From Hymenolepis diminuta (taxonomy: Eukaryota > Platyhelminthes > Cestoda > Cyclophyllidea > Hymenolepididae), in the NCBI GenBank assembly GCA_900708905.1, contig CAADRB010000033.1, forward strand, positions 478,250-542,249: 64,000 nt of DNA. The letters run 5' to 3'. The position numbers and the translations under genes are program-made. The notes beneath the pieces are model-generated. The model was given only the letters and a program-made list of their open reading frames with translations, did no database searches and was not told where the DNA came from. Below, one piece after another: positions 49,376 to 62,890 of the stretch. Every line of letters starts with the position of its first letter. Position 1 is the stretch's first letter.

Positions 49376-52300
49376 ACGTATGAGGATCTTGTTTCTTTTT
49401 TGTAAATTTATCTTTTATTGTGGAACCAGAATTCTTCACCTTTTTTACAACTGGTTTCGTGTTTTGAAATGACGGGGCCATGCCTACATAACGTAATGTG
49501 AATCGAAGCCGATATAGATGGCAGATACATCACCTCAATTTACTAATTAAGGTATTGAGTATGTATGCGGTCGTTTTCTTTGATTGATTTCACTCGTATA
49601 CAATTCTCGGTATCTTTGCGTAGTGATTGTCAGATTTGAGGGTTTCTATGTTCACGGTTGAATTGCTTTAGTGGGATGTTGTTGCTGATTTATCGTTCCG
49701 AATTGATAGCTTTTAAAAGGCACCAGCCGTGTCTAGTATTAACTATCATAAGATTCTTTAGGGAAAATGTCTGTCTGTATATTTAATCAACAGCTAATAG
49801 TCCGGGATCGTATACTTCAAAGATTATGTTAATTGCTTAGACAAGCGCTCCAATCTTAAAGTAATGTTGTGAGGAGAACATTGGCATTTTCTAACTATAT
49901 TTAGCCGCAGGTAACCTTAGTATTACCGCATGAGTGAAGGACGTCACTGACGAAATTGGTAAAAGGAAGAAGTTGAACATTTATGTCATTGCCTGCAATG
50001 GCAAAGTTGCTAATTTAAAATGTGAGGCAGAGCAAAATATATTCTCTGGTTGTAAAATCTTAACTTGATTAGTGTTAAGTGATAAGCGAATCTTTGCTGA
50101 TAAATTGCATCAGCATTTCACCGACTTCGAAATAAAAAAATAAATATCTGACCGACAGGAAAGTAAGATAATGGCATTCCATAACACACTAAATAACCTA
50201 GGAAAAACGTTACGTTAAAATGATAAAAAAAATAATTAAATATCACACTCAAAGAACTAAAACATGTTAAGGTTATTAGAATGTATTGAATGACCACAAT
50301 TTTAAATACCTTTTTACGAAATTTCGATGGTAAAATCTTAATAAAAAGTAATGATTATGTTTTAACTGGACTTTATTACTGTCCATTACTTAAGCATCAT
50401 AAGTGTTATGACTGTTGTTTAAATTTACCAAAAAACAATAATTACAGCAAAGGTCTAAGCAATTCTTTAAGTAATTTATGCTTTCCCGGGACTTATAAAA
50501 TTCCTGGTTTGCTTATTGAATACTGGAGAGGTCCGATTTATTGCTTAATCTGTCATTTACGTGTTTATTTTTTCATTTTTAGTCCTTTTTAGATTTATTT
50601 TGATTCTGAAATTACTGGCATTTTATTCGAAGCATTTTTTAAAATGTTTTACTATGTATATCCAATTTCACAAACTTACAATTATTTGTTACAAGGTAAC
50701 TACCGAATTGTTGGTATGATGTAGGCAGTATTTCTTTGCATATCTCATTTATTAAATTAATGACTCAAAGTTTATTAAAGGAACGTTAATATATATGCTT
50801 CAGTATCAATTTATATTTTCTGTATAATGTCTGTCTCAGGATATATTTATCTTTCATTATCTATTTGTATTTACCTGTTTTTAATGATGTTCCGTACCAT
50901 CTCAATTAGAGAGTTTTTTTATTTTTACTTAACTAAGACGGTTACTTAAATGCTTCCAATTTTTCATAAAAATACTTTGATACGCAGCACTGCTAATCAT
51001 GGTTTCCTAATATTTTACCCTTCAATTGTGTTTGTTTTTCTGATATTTAAATTCATCTGCTGTTTATTTTTATCTTTTAGGTGATTAGCTTAACCCTCCC
51101 TTGTCTATAGTCTTCTTCCACTTACATACTACGATGACCTCTCGAAATCCTCTAAAGGGTACGCAGAAACTACTATTTTTATGCTCAGCATTCATTTTCT
51201 AAAATAATTCCCTATTCCATATATTCCTCCTTTAACAGTATTCTTAAGATTTTGATATAATGTATTGAAGATATATTTTAGGCTAATCACAAAATATTAG
51301 AATATGTAATATGTATAACTGCCACTTATGTCCAATGTCTTTACATGTCTTTACTATTGTTAAGGCTCAGTAATTCTTTGATTCCCGGAAGTAACGTCTG
51401 TTTATTGGTGCCCTTATATTTGGTTAAATTAGATTTATAGCTCTTGATTAATATGCAGCTACTTTCTCTTTATCATTGGTACAAACCTATTGCAAAGTAA
51501 TTCACACTTATTGTACGTTGGAGTGTTTGCACGGATATGTGGGTGAATGCCAGCAGATGATAACGCTGGTTTGGGTCTGTATTCCAAGAAACGTGCGTGA
51601 ATCTTTATTCATGTGCTCACACATCTATTTACGGCCACTCTAACTGATTTGTGTTGCTTCAGTATGCTCAATACGAATGCACTTTCGTCCATTTCTTGAG
51701 TGGCCTGCATAATGCCTTATGTAGATACTGTGAAGATACTACTAATATGATCATGACAGTAGCATGATTTAATTACACTGATTGTCTATTGTGGTTCTAT
51801 TATGTTTGGTACAAATGCATTTGAGGTAATCTTATGACTGCCTATTTGTTGATTAGTTAAGTCGCTGTTATCCAAAGTACTACTTATAATATTTTGATAA
51901 TAGTATAATTAAATTAAACAAATTTCGTTTCTTCGATCCCGTTTTTAAGTCACACAGTGAAAAAAGGCTGGAAGTCACTTTAACGATTTGAAAGCAAAAT
52001 GATTATCTTTTCCCTCTAGATCAGTACAAAGTTACGAGTTGCAAGCCAGGAGTTTACATTTTAGACGTTCGTTTTTTTATGTACCTATGACAAATCGTTT
52101 TAACCCACGTAAAACTTAAATCAAATCACGCTATTTGTCACACTATTTTCGCTGTTTTTCAAACACAGGTTTTTTCGAAATCTTGAAATAATCTATTCTA
52201 TTATTTCGTTCATTTTTTGTTGGGCTTATTGAAAACAGGTCCAACAAACGAATAAAATAATTAATTTAAATTATTTTCAAATCCTAATCTTTCTTATTGG

Positions 52301-53399
52301 AGACAAAGGCCAAGCATTTCAAGAAATGTGACTAAAATCATCTATTCTTACAAAACTAGACTTAACTATCTTTTTATGAATTCGGACCCATTTGCTTGGT
52401 GTGTGGCATTTTAAAGTTCTAGTTTTTTTGTATGTTTTTGTATGTTTAATAAAGCTCAAATTTATCAAAATACTTCCCCCTAGAGCTTTGCAAAAGACGA
52501 TTATGAAAAACACTTTCCCGAGCTTTCTGTGGTTTTAACTTTAATTATTAATCGATAGGCAATCGCCGTTTGATATATGTACAATCTGTTTTGTTGCAAG
52601 TCAGAACTCAATTGAGGTTTTGGAGTGATTGATCGAATGAGATTTTTTCAGCTATGATTTATCCCTGCGATTTCCTTTGTCATGGTTACCGACTCGGGAT
52701 TTTGTTAAGGAAAGCGAGATTTAATGCTAACAATTTAGGTGACTGATAACCTTTTCACTACTTACAAAAGGTCGTGTTTTTATACGCTAAGGGGAAGCAA
52801 ATTGACCGATAAACATGGAGATATCTGCAGGGTGATTGATAAGGACAATTTGTCTAGCTAATATCTGACTTGAAGCATTGTTTGCCGTATCATTCACCCA
52901 TTAATGCTGTTGAATTAGCTAAAGGTTAGGATAGAAATACATAACCACAGACTTACTGTGATCCCATCAGGATCCAAGATAATAATTGCCCGATTATTTA
53001 TTAAGTTAGTAAATATTACACTTGTCGGCCCCATCTCCAGGCCCCTTAATTAGGGAGAGGGGAAGGGAACCTGGTTTGAAGAGTTTGGGTATTTTCCCCT
53101 ATTCGTTACTCAACTGGGAATGTTTTGGAACTTCTGTTATTTTTCAACATCTTTCAGCATTAACTGTGCATTTCCCCTGCATCATCTTGAGGATGGATTA
53201 CTGGAGATTTTTGTGTCACGTTTGTGAATATCAGTCTTATATGATATGGTTTATTCGCTTCTGTCTTTTACTATATTTAAACAGCTAAAAATATTCATTA
53301 ATTTCTTGAAATCCTTAATTATAAGGATTTCCTTACCATTCATATATATTCAGGATTTTGTTGGAATTGGAGTAACAAGAACCGAGGTCATCAGTGTGG
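49376..53399. other. Gene-free stretch after SLC35B2
   Basis: About 4 kb with no supported gene. The plus strand becomes T-rich from about 50.3 kb. Short ORFs here lack splice context. Confidence 0.5.
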
Positions 53400-53875
53400 G
53401 AGTTAATGAACCAGAAACAGATTGTAGAAGCTAGAACTATAACTGGCAGCTAACAGCAGCAATCAACAGTTCCAAAAAGTTGAGCACAAGGTTGTGTAGG
53501 TCAAAATGTACTGAACAAACCATGATGAAAAATGGAGCGAGCAAGAGAGAGATGAGGGAGAGAGTAGATTTGAGAGCAGCTCACGAGCCGATAAGTGACC
53601 AGCATGTGTCTGTGACTGGAAATACCAAAACAGTTTATGTGACACTTGGGCAAGCACATGCTTGAGAATATGAGTGCTGGTGCACATCTAATGAAACGGG
53701 ACAGTTACAGTAAAAAAGGAGAATTGATTATCCCCTCTAGACATAGGGTTGAGTCATAGGGTTATAAAAATATCACTACTTCTTCTTGGGCGAAAAATCA
53801 AAGTATTTTCATAGAGAACCGAATTAAAGAATAATGTTGGAAATGCATTCAGAATCATCCTTCAATTTCATTTTC
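53400..53875 (+). repeat. Repeat family C, copy 2
   Basis: Homologous to 7630-8085 in the same orientation, sharing TAATGAAACGGGACAGTTA, GGTTGAGTCATAGGG, AAAATATCACTACTTCTTCT, AAGTATTTTCATAGAG and TAATGTTGGAAATGCATTC. Short open frames within it are incidental. Confidence 0.7.
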
Positions 53876-56800
53876 CTTATCTAACTTGATAATTCGATAT
53901 ATTTTTTCCTTTCTGTTTTCCTCCTATGTATAAATATTAATACTTTCAAGGTTACTTGAATCGTTGACGTAGTATATGTTCCGTTTTCCCAGATTAATTT
54001 AAAAACTCACACAATGTCCCTGAATTCGAACAATTTTGACCATATGACCAAGTGTTAAAACCAGCAAATACTCAAGTCGTGCGCGATTTTTCATCACACC
54101 GTACGCTAAAAGCACGGAGACACCTTATTTTCGTTTTGATTAGATGAGTGTTTTATTGCACCGTTCTGTAGTTGTTAAAATTTGTCAATCCTACTAATAT
54201 GCTTTTCTGATATTCTGAAGCGTATCATGTTACTAAGAAATTTGACACTCTCTTTCCCCACTTCTTTGTTTGAGATCGTTTGTGTGTAAATCTATTTCGA
54301 TTTTATTTATTTTCAAGATAAAATTCAGTGTAGTTTATCGCCAAAACCAGATTTTGAAATAATTGATCAATAGTAGAAGTTTTCTAAAAGAGATCTCTAG
54401 ACCTTTACCCGTTCAGGAACGTGCCAAGTTATCAGCACACTATGGAATTCGGAAATCAGTTTTCTGATTGAAAGATGGCGATGGATCATTACAGAAGCAC
54501 ATGTTAAGATCGATGCAAACGCCGTCAATAACTTGCATTTAAAACTCAAAATCACAGGTTTTATAACTGTGATCGTTTAGCGTGTTTTGGTGAATTTATA
54601 TAAAAGAAAATTTTCTCGAAAGTTGGACAGTTCATTTAAACGTCCTTGAAGCTCTTTAGTTGGAAACTCGCATTTTGTTATCATTTTTGACTAGTATTAA
54701 ACTAAATTGATTTTCTTCATTCCAATCAGTACATATGCACTGGATATTGATAGCAGTCTTTCTCGTTGACCGTTACGCCTTCGATGCGCTCCGTCGCTAT
54801 AAATTTAATTTATTGTTTGTTGGCAGATGAAGCGATTAACTTTTCTAAAATAACACGTTTGCAATATTTCTATCCAATCTCATTATTCTTAATTTTATTT
54901 ATGACTTTCCTGTCTGCCTCTTGACCTGCTTAGCCGTCTTAAAGACAAATATTTTATCTAAGTCGAATTATTATGGGGATTTGAGTCCCAGTTTCAGTTT
55001 ATGTAAGATGATGCGGAAGAAAACTATATACAAAATCCTTTATTTGAAACTGCAAAATAAGATTTAAATTTTCTCGAACAATCTATTGTTTCCAGAAGGA
55101 CAAAGAAACCGCAGAATGTTAATGAGATAACCCGACTCTGTTGGCTAGCTTGTAAGCGAGAAATATGCTAATTTAATCATAATTTGTTTATCTTGCTTTT
55201 AAAAATGTCATGGAAACTTAATATGTGACCTACAATTTTGTTACTTCTAAATGTGTGATAGCCAACTAACCTACTAGGACTCCTAGTATTTGCAAGGGCG
55301 AAGAATCTTACGAAATTTTAATGGTAAATATCCAAATACTTAAACTAGATGCTAATAGGATTGAATGAACTATATAGCTTCACAATGTCGTGATCGGTCG
55401 GAATCGGTAACATGGATTGGCTAAGGCGCAGAATTTTAACAAGTAGTATACTTACATGGATGATTTAACTCAACCTTAAGACAAACCATTCCTTTGATAA
55501 AAAAATGGGTGTCATTTTAATTATCTATTCGTTGAACCATTGCAGACCTTATCAGAGTCCACTCTAGGTGAAACTTAATTGAAATAGACGGTAGTATTAG
55601 TTCTTTATCGACTTTCTGCAACATAAACCTTTATTATTAACCAGCCCCGCATATAGAGATCATATTACTTACTGCATTGGTAACAGTTGGTTGTGAATCC
55701 ACCCCAATTCGTTTTTCGATGCTTTGTTGTATATACTTATGTATCTATTCATTGAGCACTGTCACTCATGTTCAATCAATGGCCTCTTTTTACTTATTAA
55801 CCGTTGAAGAGTAATCGTGTGTGCCCAATATCTGGCGTCGGTTATTGATTGTCCTCTTTAATTATATTTATGGAAATAATTGGACGAAATCATGTGCTAA
55901 TGCTCATAGCTTGCCAATAAGTAAATTTTAAGATGTCCATCTGTCAGATTTGAGTGATTTTGCACCTGAAAGTTCGATAGTCCTGTAGTGAGACGCAGTA
56001 AGGAATGTGCTTCAGTGAGAGGTGTAGATGCAGTAGGTATGCAGGTTGGTCGAGGTTGTCGAACCTTTAGTTAGGTTGTAGAAACTGTCTGCAGGAGCTG
56101 GTAGGATACGAGTCGGCTGACCGTAGATAAGAGTTAGTTTAGGAAATAGTAGTTTGTTTGTAGATCAAGTTTGCGGAAGGGTACTTATAGTCTCTGACTT
56201 GTCAATGGTAGCTAGGCAAATATAAGGGAACGGCTGAGGTTTAAGCGTAGGTGTAAGGCAATTAAAAATATCTTTATTGATGTTTGACCGGTGATGTATA
56301 TATGGATCATAACAAATTCTAGTCGATCGGTAAGCGGATGCATGGAGATTTAAAGACTGTTATAAAACCTCTCTAAACTCAAGCTTAGAGTTAGCTGATG
56401 GTAAACGTGTCTGACTCACGACAATTTAACAAGGAAATGCACTTTTAGCTTATGGTTCACTCTTCAGCTTGCTCGAGTCTGATAGCAACTAATTTGATAA
56501 ATCAGAACGATTTCCCTATACAAGTCGACGACATTTGAAACCACGCTACTGTTTTATTTTTATCTTCAACCATTTAGTTTCACTAAAAGTTCTAGACAAT
56601 TTGACATACCGTATCGGATTAGAGATTTAAGTTCTTCAGCCTTTCTTTTTACGATCTGTACATTCTTTCTTCCCGTAAACATTACAATCAAATTTTCCTC
56701 TCTTTTTATTTCAAACTGCGTTTTTCCTCCTCACTTAATTTTTACAACTTTTGCCAATCTGAACCACGCAATTTCATGCAAAATTTACGGCATTTTAATT

Positions 56801-56999
56801 ACGCTAGAATTAATTTTGCTCAAACGGTTAGCGTGTACAAATAACCATGACGGCAGCGGATTTAGATTTGCACATCAGCTACCACCGCCCTCTTGTTTTG
56901 TCAACTTTTACAATCATTCGAACATAAACGTTGCCCTCTAATGAAAAGTTTTTTAAAATCTCTGTGGTGATACACTAACTGAAGGTGCGGGATCTGATC
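53876..56999. other. Gene-free stretch
   Basis: No supported gene. A G-rich, C-poor plus-strand segment stands out at about 55980-56190. Confidence 0.5.
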
Positions 57000-57475
57000 A
57001 CATAGAACTAACGAAGGTGAGCACCTGTACTCAGTTGCCGAGGCTTTATAATGGTGGCTGTAGTTTATCACTGTTTTTATGAGCCGTCTTGTTTTCGCTA
57101 GCTAGAGATTGGGTGGAAAGAGAACTCTTAAATGAGTCAGCGTATACACGCGTGCGTGTGCGCTTATGCAAACGGACGTTTACGCGTACCAGTTCGCTTT
57201 TATCCAATGGGAAAACGGATATATGCGTCACCTTTTCGCGCTGTATCCTATGCTTATGGTCTTTTGGAGTGTTTTCCTGCTTGCTCGCTTGATCGTCTGA
57301 TGCAATTTCATCATAACGTAGTGATCTCTCCCTTTCCTTTCTTTCCTGATTCACGGAGAATGAATTCCAGGAGAAAAGAAGAGATAAGGAATATATTTCC
57401 GTACCTAGGCGGAAGAATGGTTCGATTTGAATTTTTTTCCCATAATTCGTGTTTCGCTCCTCTTTTCTGAATCTT
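57000..57475. promoter_or_regulatory. CpG-bearing patch, possible promoter or 5' exon
   Basis: A locally CpG-rich stretch in AT-rich DNA, including ATACACGCGTGCGTGTGCGC near 57142, a CCAAT motif in TTTATCCAATGGG and several further CpGs. It contains an ATG-initiated plus-strand ORF of 112 codons (57132-57470, starting MSQRIHACVCAY) and an overlapping 102-codon minus-strand ORF without an ATG. Neither has a recognised domain. The composition suits a promoter or first exon of a plus-strand gene extending rightwards; that is inference. Confidence 0.3.
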
Positions 57476-60400
57476 TTTGAATTAAAAGCGATTTCAGTCA
57501 GATAATTTAGGTTAGATCTTGAAGTTCAAGACGTTTGTCTTGCAAAGTAATCGTGAGAAACGGGTTCATTTTTTAAGTAATATAGGTCGATATGCTTGAA
57601 CGAATAGTAAATTAATCATCAGAAACTTGTTGATTGATTCTCAACTGGCAGTTGATTTTTTTCTTTAGGTTACTCTTGATAAGATTTCATATTAAAGATT
57701 TAAGTTGGACGGGAAATGCATATCTTTCAATACATAGTTAACCTATCCGTCTATGAAGTCTTAGGGCATGGTTCCGTGCCTTTCGGTGCACAACCAGTGC
57801 ACTATATGTAATGCTCTACAACGAAATTTTGTGCCTATGGCGAGGGTGTTTGATCTTTATTCGTAGTATTATTAATTAATTAATTCGAATAATTTTTACT
57901 TATTATTTTGACTCAGGTGTGCTCGGTTGAACAGCCACAATGTGACTCCCAAAGAACAGAAAGAAGACCCTCTTAGCATACCTTATTTAGTCTTCACTCA
58001 CAATGCTACTTCCATGCATGCATTTTAGAAGTGCTGCTCAGCACTCTTTCCTTCCTATGTAATTGTTCAATACACCACTAGTCCATCTCAACTTTCATTA
58101 ATCCGATTTGGGATTAGTTGTTGCACCCTGTTAGTGTTTAAGATAAATAGATTTTAAGGAAGATATTTCTAAGTCTAACTCTTTTAGATTGTAGAAGTAG
58201 CTTCACTCGGGATTAGCATTGCTATACTTTCTGGGGATATTTTCGAAGATACTGCTTTCAATAAGTCGAAATGGAAAATTTCGATTGGGAAAGACGAAGT
58301 AGTTATGATAGGCACGATTTTTCAAGATCTTCCTGGTTTGAAATATTGGAGTGTTATTTTCTGTCTGAAAATGGTCAATTTATGTGCATGAGTGTTTTCT
58401 TTTGCATTTCCGATTCTGCTGATGAAACAATTAAGCACACCCCTAGTATGAACTGGATTTTAAAGATTGAGTAGTGACGTCACTCCCATCTTTATAGTTT
58501 CGAAATTGTTAATTAGCATACATTAAAATTTGAAGCTATTGGGAGTTAATTTTGCCCATCTCAACTCTGATCCCACTTTTGTAAGCCGTTTATGGAATCA
58601 CATTCCACTTACAAATTCGCCTAAAAGGGTTATAAATAGTCTTATTTCGCTTTGTTGTCTTTTCAAATTAAATTAGTATTTATCCATCTGAAAATTATGC
58701 TTATTCCCCTTTTATGATATTTATGCATAAAATCTCAGCTTAAATTTACTTATTTGACTTAAATAAAGCGTAGATTTTAAGAGTTCCTTTCGTAAGTATA
58801 TAAACTCGCTTTAGTTCGGTGGAAAACATTTGGCTGGTTGAAGGTGATAGCGAGAGAGAGAATGCGTCATAGACTCAGTCTACTGCACTTTACAAAAAAG
58901 TCCGCTTTTCAGTCTGATACACTTTCTCCCTCTTTGTTGGTTGTCTGTTTATCTGAGGCAAAAGTAGCGCAGGACGGTTTGGATTAGACTTTTAGTAATT
59001 GAGTGTTGTTGCTACTACCACTTATTTGTCCTTGAAATTTCTGAATGAATGATGACATTGGACGGCGGATACTTTTAATCTCAGAATGATTGGAAAAGAC
59101 CTTTATCAGCATTCTACCCGTTATTATTCCCATCTAAGAGTAATAATTAGATATCGAGAAGTAACTCAATAAAATTTATTAATTAAAGTGATTTTAAATT
59201 CTTTGGAGTTCTTCACAATTTATATGATTGTTAACTTTTCATCTGCAAAATTACCTGATTTATTTGATAAAAAAATGACTTGAATAAAGTGATACAACTT
59301 TCAGTTTAATGCTTACCGAAAGGAGATGGATTTTGTTCTCCAAAATAAGATATTTATCAGCGGGTCGATTTGTGATTGATCATCTTTGTCCTTAAGTTCT
59401 TCATATCTTAATAGAATCGAGAATTTTTTATAACTGGAGGTTAGTTTTCAAAATACTTGAGGAACATTTATCTTGAATATCATTTACTTTTTTGAAAGAA
59501 AGTTGACGCTTACTGCAATACTGCTGGGTGACCAATGAGGTAACACCATGACTACGGTTGCTCAAACCTAGAAGGAATAGGGCAGAATATCTGTAACTCA
59601 AAGAACGCCTTTCTTATTAAGAGTGCAATGCTACTTATACAAATCCAGATATATGGAATTTATTATTTGTGAGTGGTTTTGCGTTTCTAATTTTCATATA
59701 ATTATTCTATTTTCGTGCCTAACGATGTGTAATACTCAACTTTTCATAGTTTATATTCACTCTAAGTGTCGAAGCGTTCGAAAGTTCAGATTTTGAGATT
59801 TCTTGTTAATATTTTTTTCTTGAATATCTACCCTTCTAAATTCGGGCACGAAAATTAGTCAAAATTGGAATAAAGAAACAAATGTGTTCTTTACCGTTCC
59901 ATTTCGCACTTTTAATAAATAACTAAGTGCTTGCACTATTTAATGGAGTTTGAAAATCTTAATTGCCTGCTGTAGACATTCTTAGCGAAATGTTTATGTG
60001 GAACATTTAAACAAACTAAACGGATCTTAAACAGGACCACGATTGGTTTTCTACAGTTTATTTTAATTCTTTAAACTCGGAATATAATGCAATGTATTGC
60101 TATCTATTTTATATAAGGTATAAGAAGTATTTTAAATCGGATTATGAAATAATTTTTAAAAATGTCACTTATTCTAATTACCTTGGTCAGTTCCATATTC
60201 CGGTCGCCGTTCAGCCATCTTTCATTGATAGATCGGTAATGTCGATTTGACCTATGTCCTAGGTCTTCATCCTTATTTGAAACAGTCATTAGAATTCTTG
60301 AACACAAATATATAATAGAAGAATATGCAGTTATTGTATCTAGTGGCATTTTGCCTATAATTTCAACGGCCACCTTAGTTCTGGCTATCCGTTCAGACCC

Positions 60401-62559
60401 GAGATTGTGAAAATGGAGATCAGACGGATAGCGGATGCTAGACAGACAATGAAGCGTTCGATCGCCTAATCTTTGCAAACTTGGGGTTTATATAATACTG
60501 CAAAGTGGGATGAAAGCTTAGGAGCACAAGTATCAATCATGGCAGAGATAGTATTTGTGATGATGGTCAGCCTTACTCTTATGCTTCTCATGTACCAACG
60601 TCTTAGTTGCAAAGAATGAGAACTGCATGGCCACAGATTAGTTGGGCCTATACACAGTTGCGTCCTTTCAGTAAATTTTTTTCATTTTTATTCCTTTAAT
60701 TTTTTTGATTAGTTGGTAACCAGGTTCTATATAGTAATGCAAAAAGTCATGGCCTTTTTGTGTTCTCTCGATTTGGTAACTCCGTTCTTCCCTTGAGGTT
60801 CTTGTACCCTATCTTAAGTGCATGATTCAAATTATGCCTCCAATTTCCTCTCCTCTACGGTAACCAAACCCGTCAAGATCATACTATTGTATCTACCAAA
60901 TAGAAGTATCTAGGTTCTTTTCCGACTTCTAACTTAGGAAAAGTTTTGAACTTATAGTTCTGAGATAGGCTCTATTCCGCCCTTGATGTTTTGTTGGTAA
61001 TTTGAAGCTTTAGAGATCCCATTTAACTGATCGTGTGCGGCGATTCTAATATACGAGTGATGATCGTTTTCCATGTGGAAACCTCTTTCCCAAAGGTGGT
61101 GAACATTATAATGATGTCGGTCTCTAATTGCTGACGTTATTTTCGAAATTAGTGGAAATGATCCATTCCGTATTAATGGGGTTGGAAGAAAATCTTTTGC
61201 CCTATACGTTCTAAAGTGTCACTGAAGATCAAGTATAAGGTATAGAGTAAGAATTTCTTGAATCGCCGTGAAGAATCGAGATAGGCAAAATAGGCCAAAT
61301 TAAGGTACGCTAATTGGATTTGACAGTTTTGTATTTTACTTGGTTCATCTGACGAACAATCGATCACTGATTTATCATTAGAACTATGCAGACGTATGAG
61401 TCAACGTGCGGATTCGGCTGAATGGCACAGTTTTCTTTCCATACAGAATAGTCAATGAGTTGTATTTTCCAGTTAAATTTAAGATGATTAACTTCTTTTA
61501 GCTATTTTTGAAACTAGCCATTTTAAGCTCCAATATCTTCAGGTTCTCAAGACATGAATTGTCATTCTGTGCTCTAATTATAACTGATGAATCCAGAATC
61601 TGTTAGACCGCATAGTCAATAATACCTTTTAATACATTATCTTTAATCTTAGTGTAGATTCATGTGTCTATTTTTAGAAATCGGTGTGTTATTTTTATTT
61701 TGTATATTTTGCTAATTAAGGAGTTGTCTTTAAACTTGTTATGGTCTAATAGCCGAGCTCTTTCGCTTTGCTATAGGAGAAATTTACTATAGGAAACTTT
61801 GTTTTAATCTTGTGCGCATTACAAATCTTAAAAGTTTGTTTATTCTAAAATCGTTAATCTTTCTCTTTGTGTCGTAGTCAATTTACGTATCATGAGCTAA
61901 TAATATAATGGTTTTTCGGCTCCTAAATTATAAAGCTCTTGAATGAACGAAGTTATAAGTAAATTAACCGCAATTTTACTTCAATTCTCTAGATCATAAT
62001 TTCTTGTGTATGGTCTGACACATTACTCATGCAAGTAAATAACACACTACTTGTATTAAACAAGTAGGATTTTTAATTTTAACCATATCATAAGCAGTAC
62101 GTAATCTCCGTTCTTGGATCTATTTTCCTCATTCGAGTCCCAAATGCTCGTTTCTGTGTAAAATTTCGAAATAGATTTCAGTTTTTTGCTGAAGCCATGA
62201 CAACCATTTTGAGTGAATCAGCGAATTGTTAGCGTATAGTTAGTTTCATTTTGAAGTGATTTTCACTAACACTTCCCAAAATGATTATAATGGGCTTATC
62301 TATTATTTTCAGCAGTTTTTCATTGTCTCTTACTGGATGATTCATGAAAAATATAGATGATTTCCCAGACTTACTTTCACTCTAGAAATCGGACAGTCAT
62401 CTAAACACGTCTTGAATTTAGATTAATTGGCTATCGTTGAATAATAACTATTCTCTTGCCAAAAGTTAACGTCAAACTTAGAGGCGTGAAATTAATTTGT
62501 TTTTTTGTTATTGATTAGCAGATTATTCATCACAGGCGTTTCCCAGACATTACGCAGCA
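57476..62559. other. Gene-free T-rich stretch
   Basis: No supported gene apart from a weak ORF at 60104-60478. The plus strand is T-rich, as the sense strands of the introns of genes here tend to be. An acceptor-like CTCTTTTAG at about 58180 precedes about 70 open codons (58189 onward) without a convincing donor. Confidence 0.4.
60104..60478 (-). CDS. Unassigned open exon-like segment
   Basis: 124 codons without a stop on the minus strand, no ATG at the start. A donor-like ACCAAG|GTAATTAG falls inside it at about 60183. The frame upstream of that donor (RTLHCLSSIRYPSDL, TKVAVEIIGKMPLDTITAYS) has plausible composition but no recognised homology. It could be an exon of an antisense gene, a relic of a mobile element, or chance. 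Confidence 0.2.
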   Translation of the reverse strand: MQRLGDRTLHCLSSIRYPSDLHFHNLGSERIARTKVAVEIIGKMPLDTITAYSSIIYLCSRILMTVSNKDEDLGHRSNRHYRSINERWLNGDRNMELTKVIRISDIFKNYFIIRFKILLIPYIK

Positions 62560-62890
62560 AAACTGCGACAGATCTTCGCATCTTTCGTGCCTAAATTGGT
62601 CATAACCAATTGTCTTATGCTTGTCCGCGCTGCAGCATTTAGTGCTTGTATGAGGCACAAGCCGTCTATAATGTCACCTTATTGGTGGACATGCACCAAT
62701 CATGTTCACTATAATGCTGACATTGACCAACCACAGTCGTGGTCGTGTGCGTTCGTGTGTGCATTCCTTTTAAACCATCCGATGACTCTGGTCTGTTTGT
62801 GTAGTGATAACGCACGCGGCAGTAAATCGCACGCGAATGAGTTTATGTAATCGATAGTAACAAAGCGGACAACATCGGTTCATTTTTGCC
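62560..62890. promoter_or_regulatory. GC-richer patch with clustered CCAAT/ATTGG motifs
   Basis: Between T-rich flanks lies about 330 bp with many CpGs and several CCAAT-type motifs in both orientations (ATTGGTCATAACCAATTG, TATTGGTGG, CACCAATCATG, GACCAACCAC). This clustering is typical of promoters. No first exon could be defined. Sequence from 62890 to 64000 is T-rich with nothing supported. Confidence 0.3.

Noticed and set aside
57046..57354. A charged 102-codon minus-strand ORF as a gene
   Set aside because: No ATG start, no splice context, and it overlaps a longer ATG-initiated plus-strand ORF. Treated only as part of a CpG-bearing patch.
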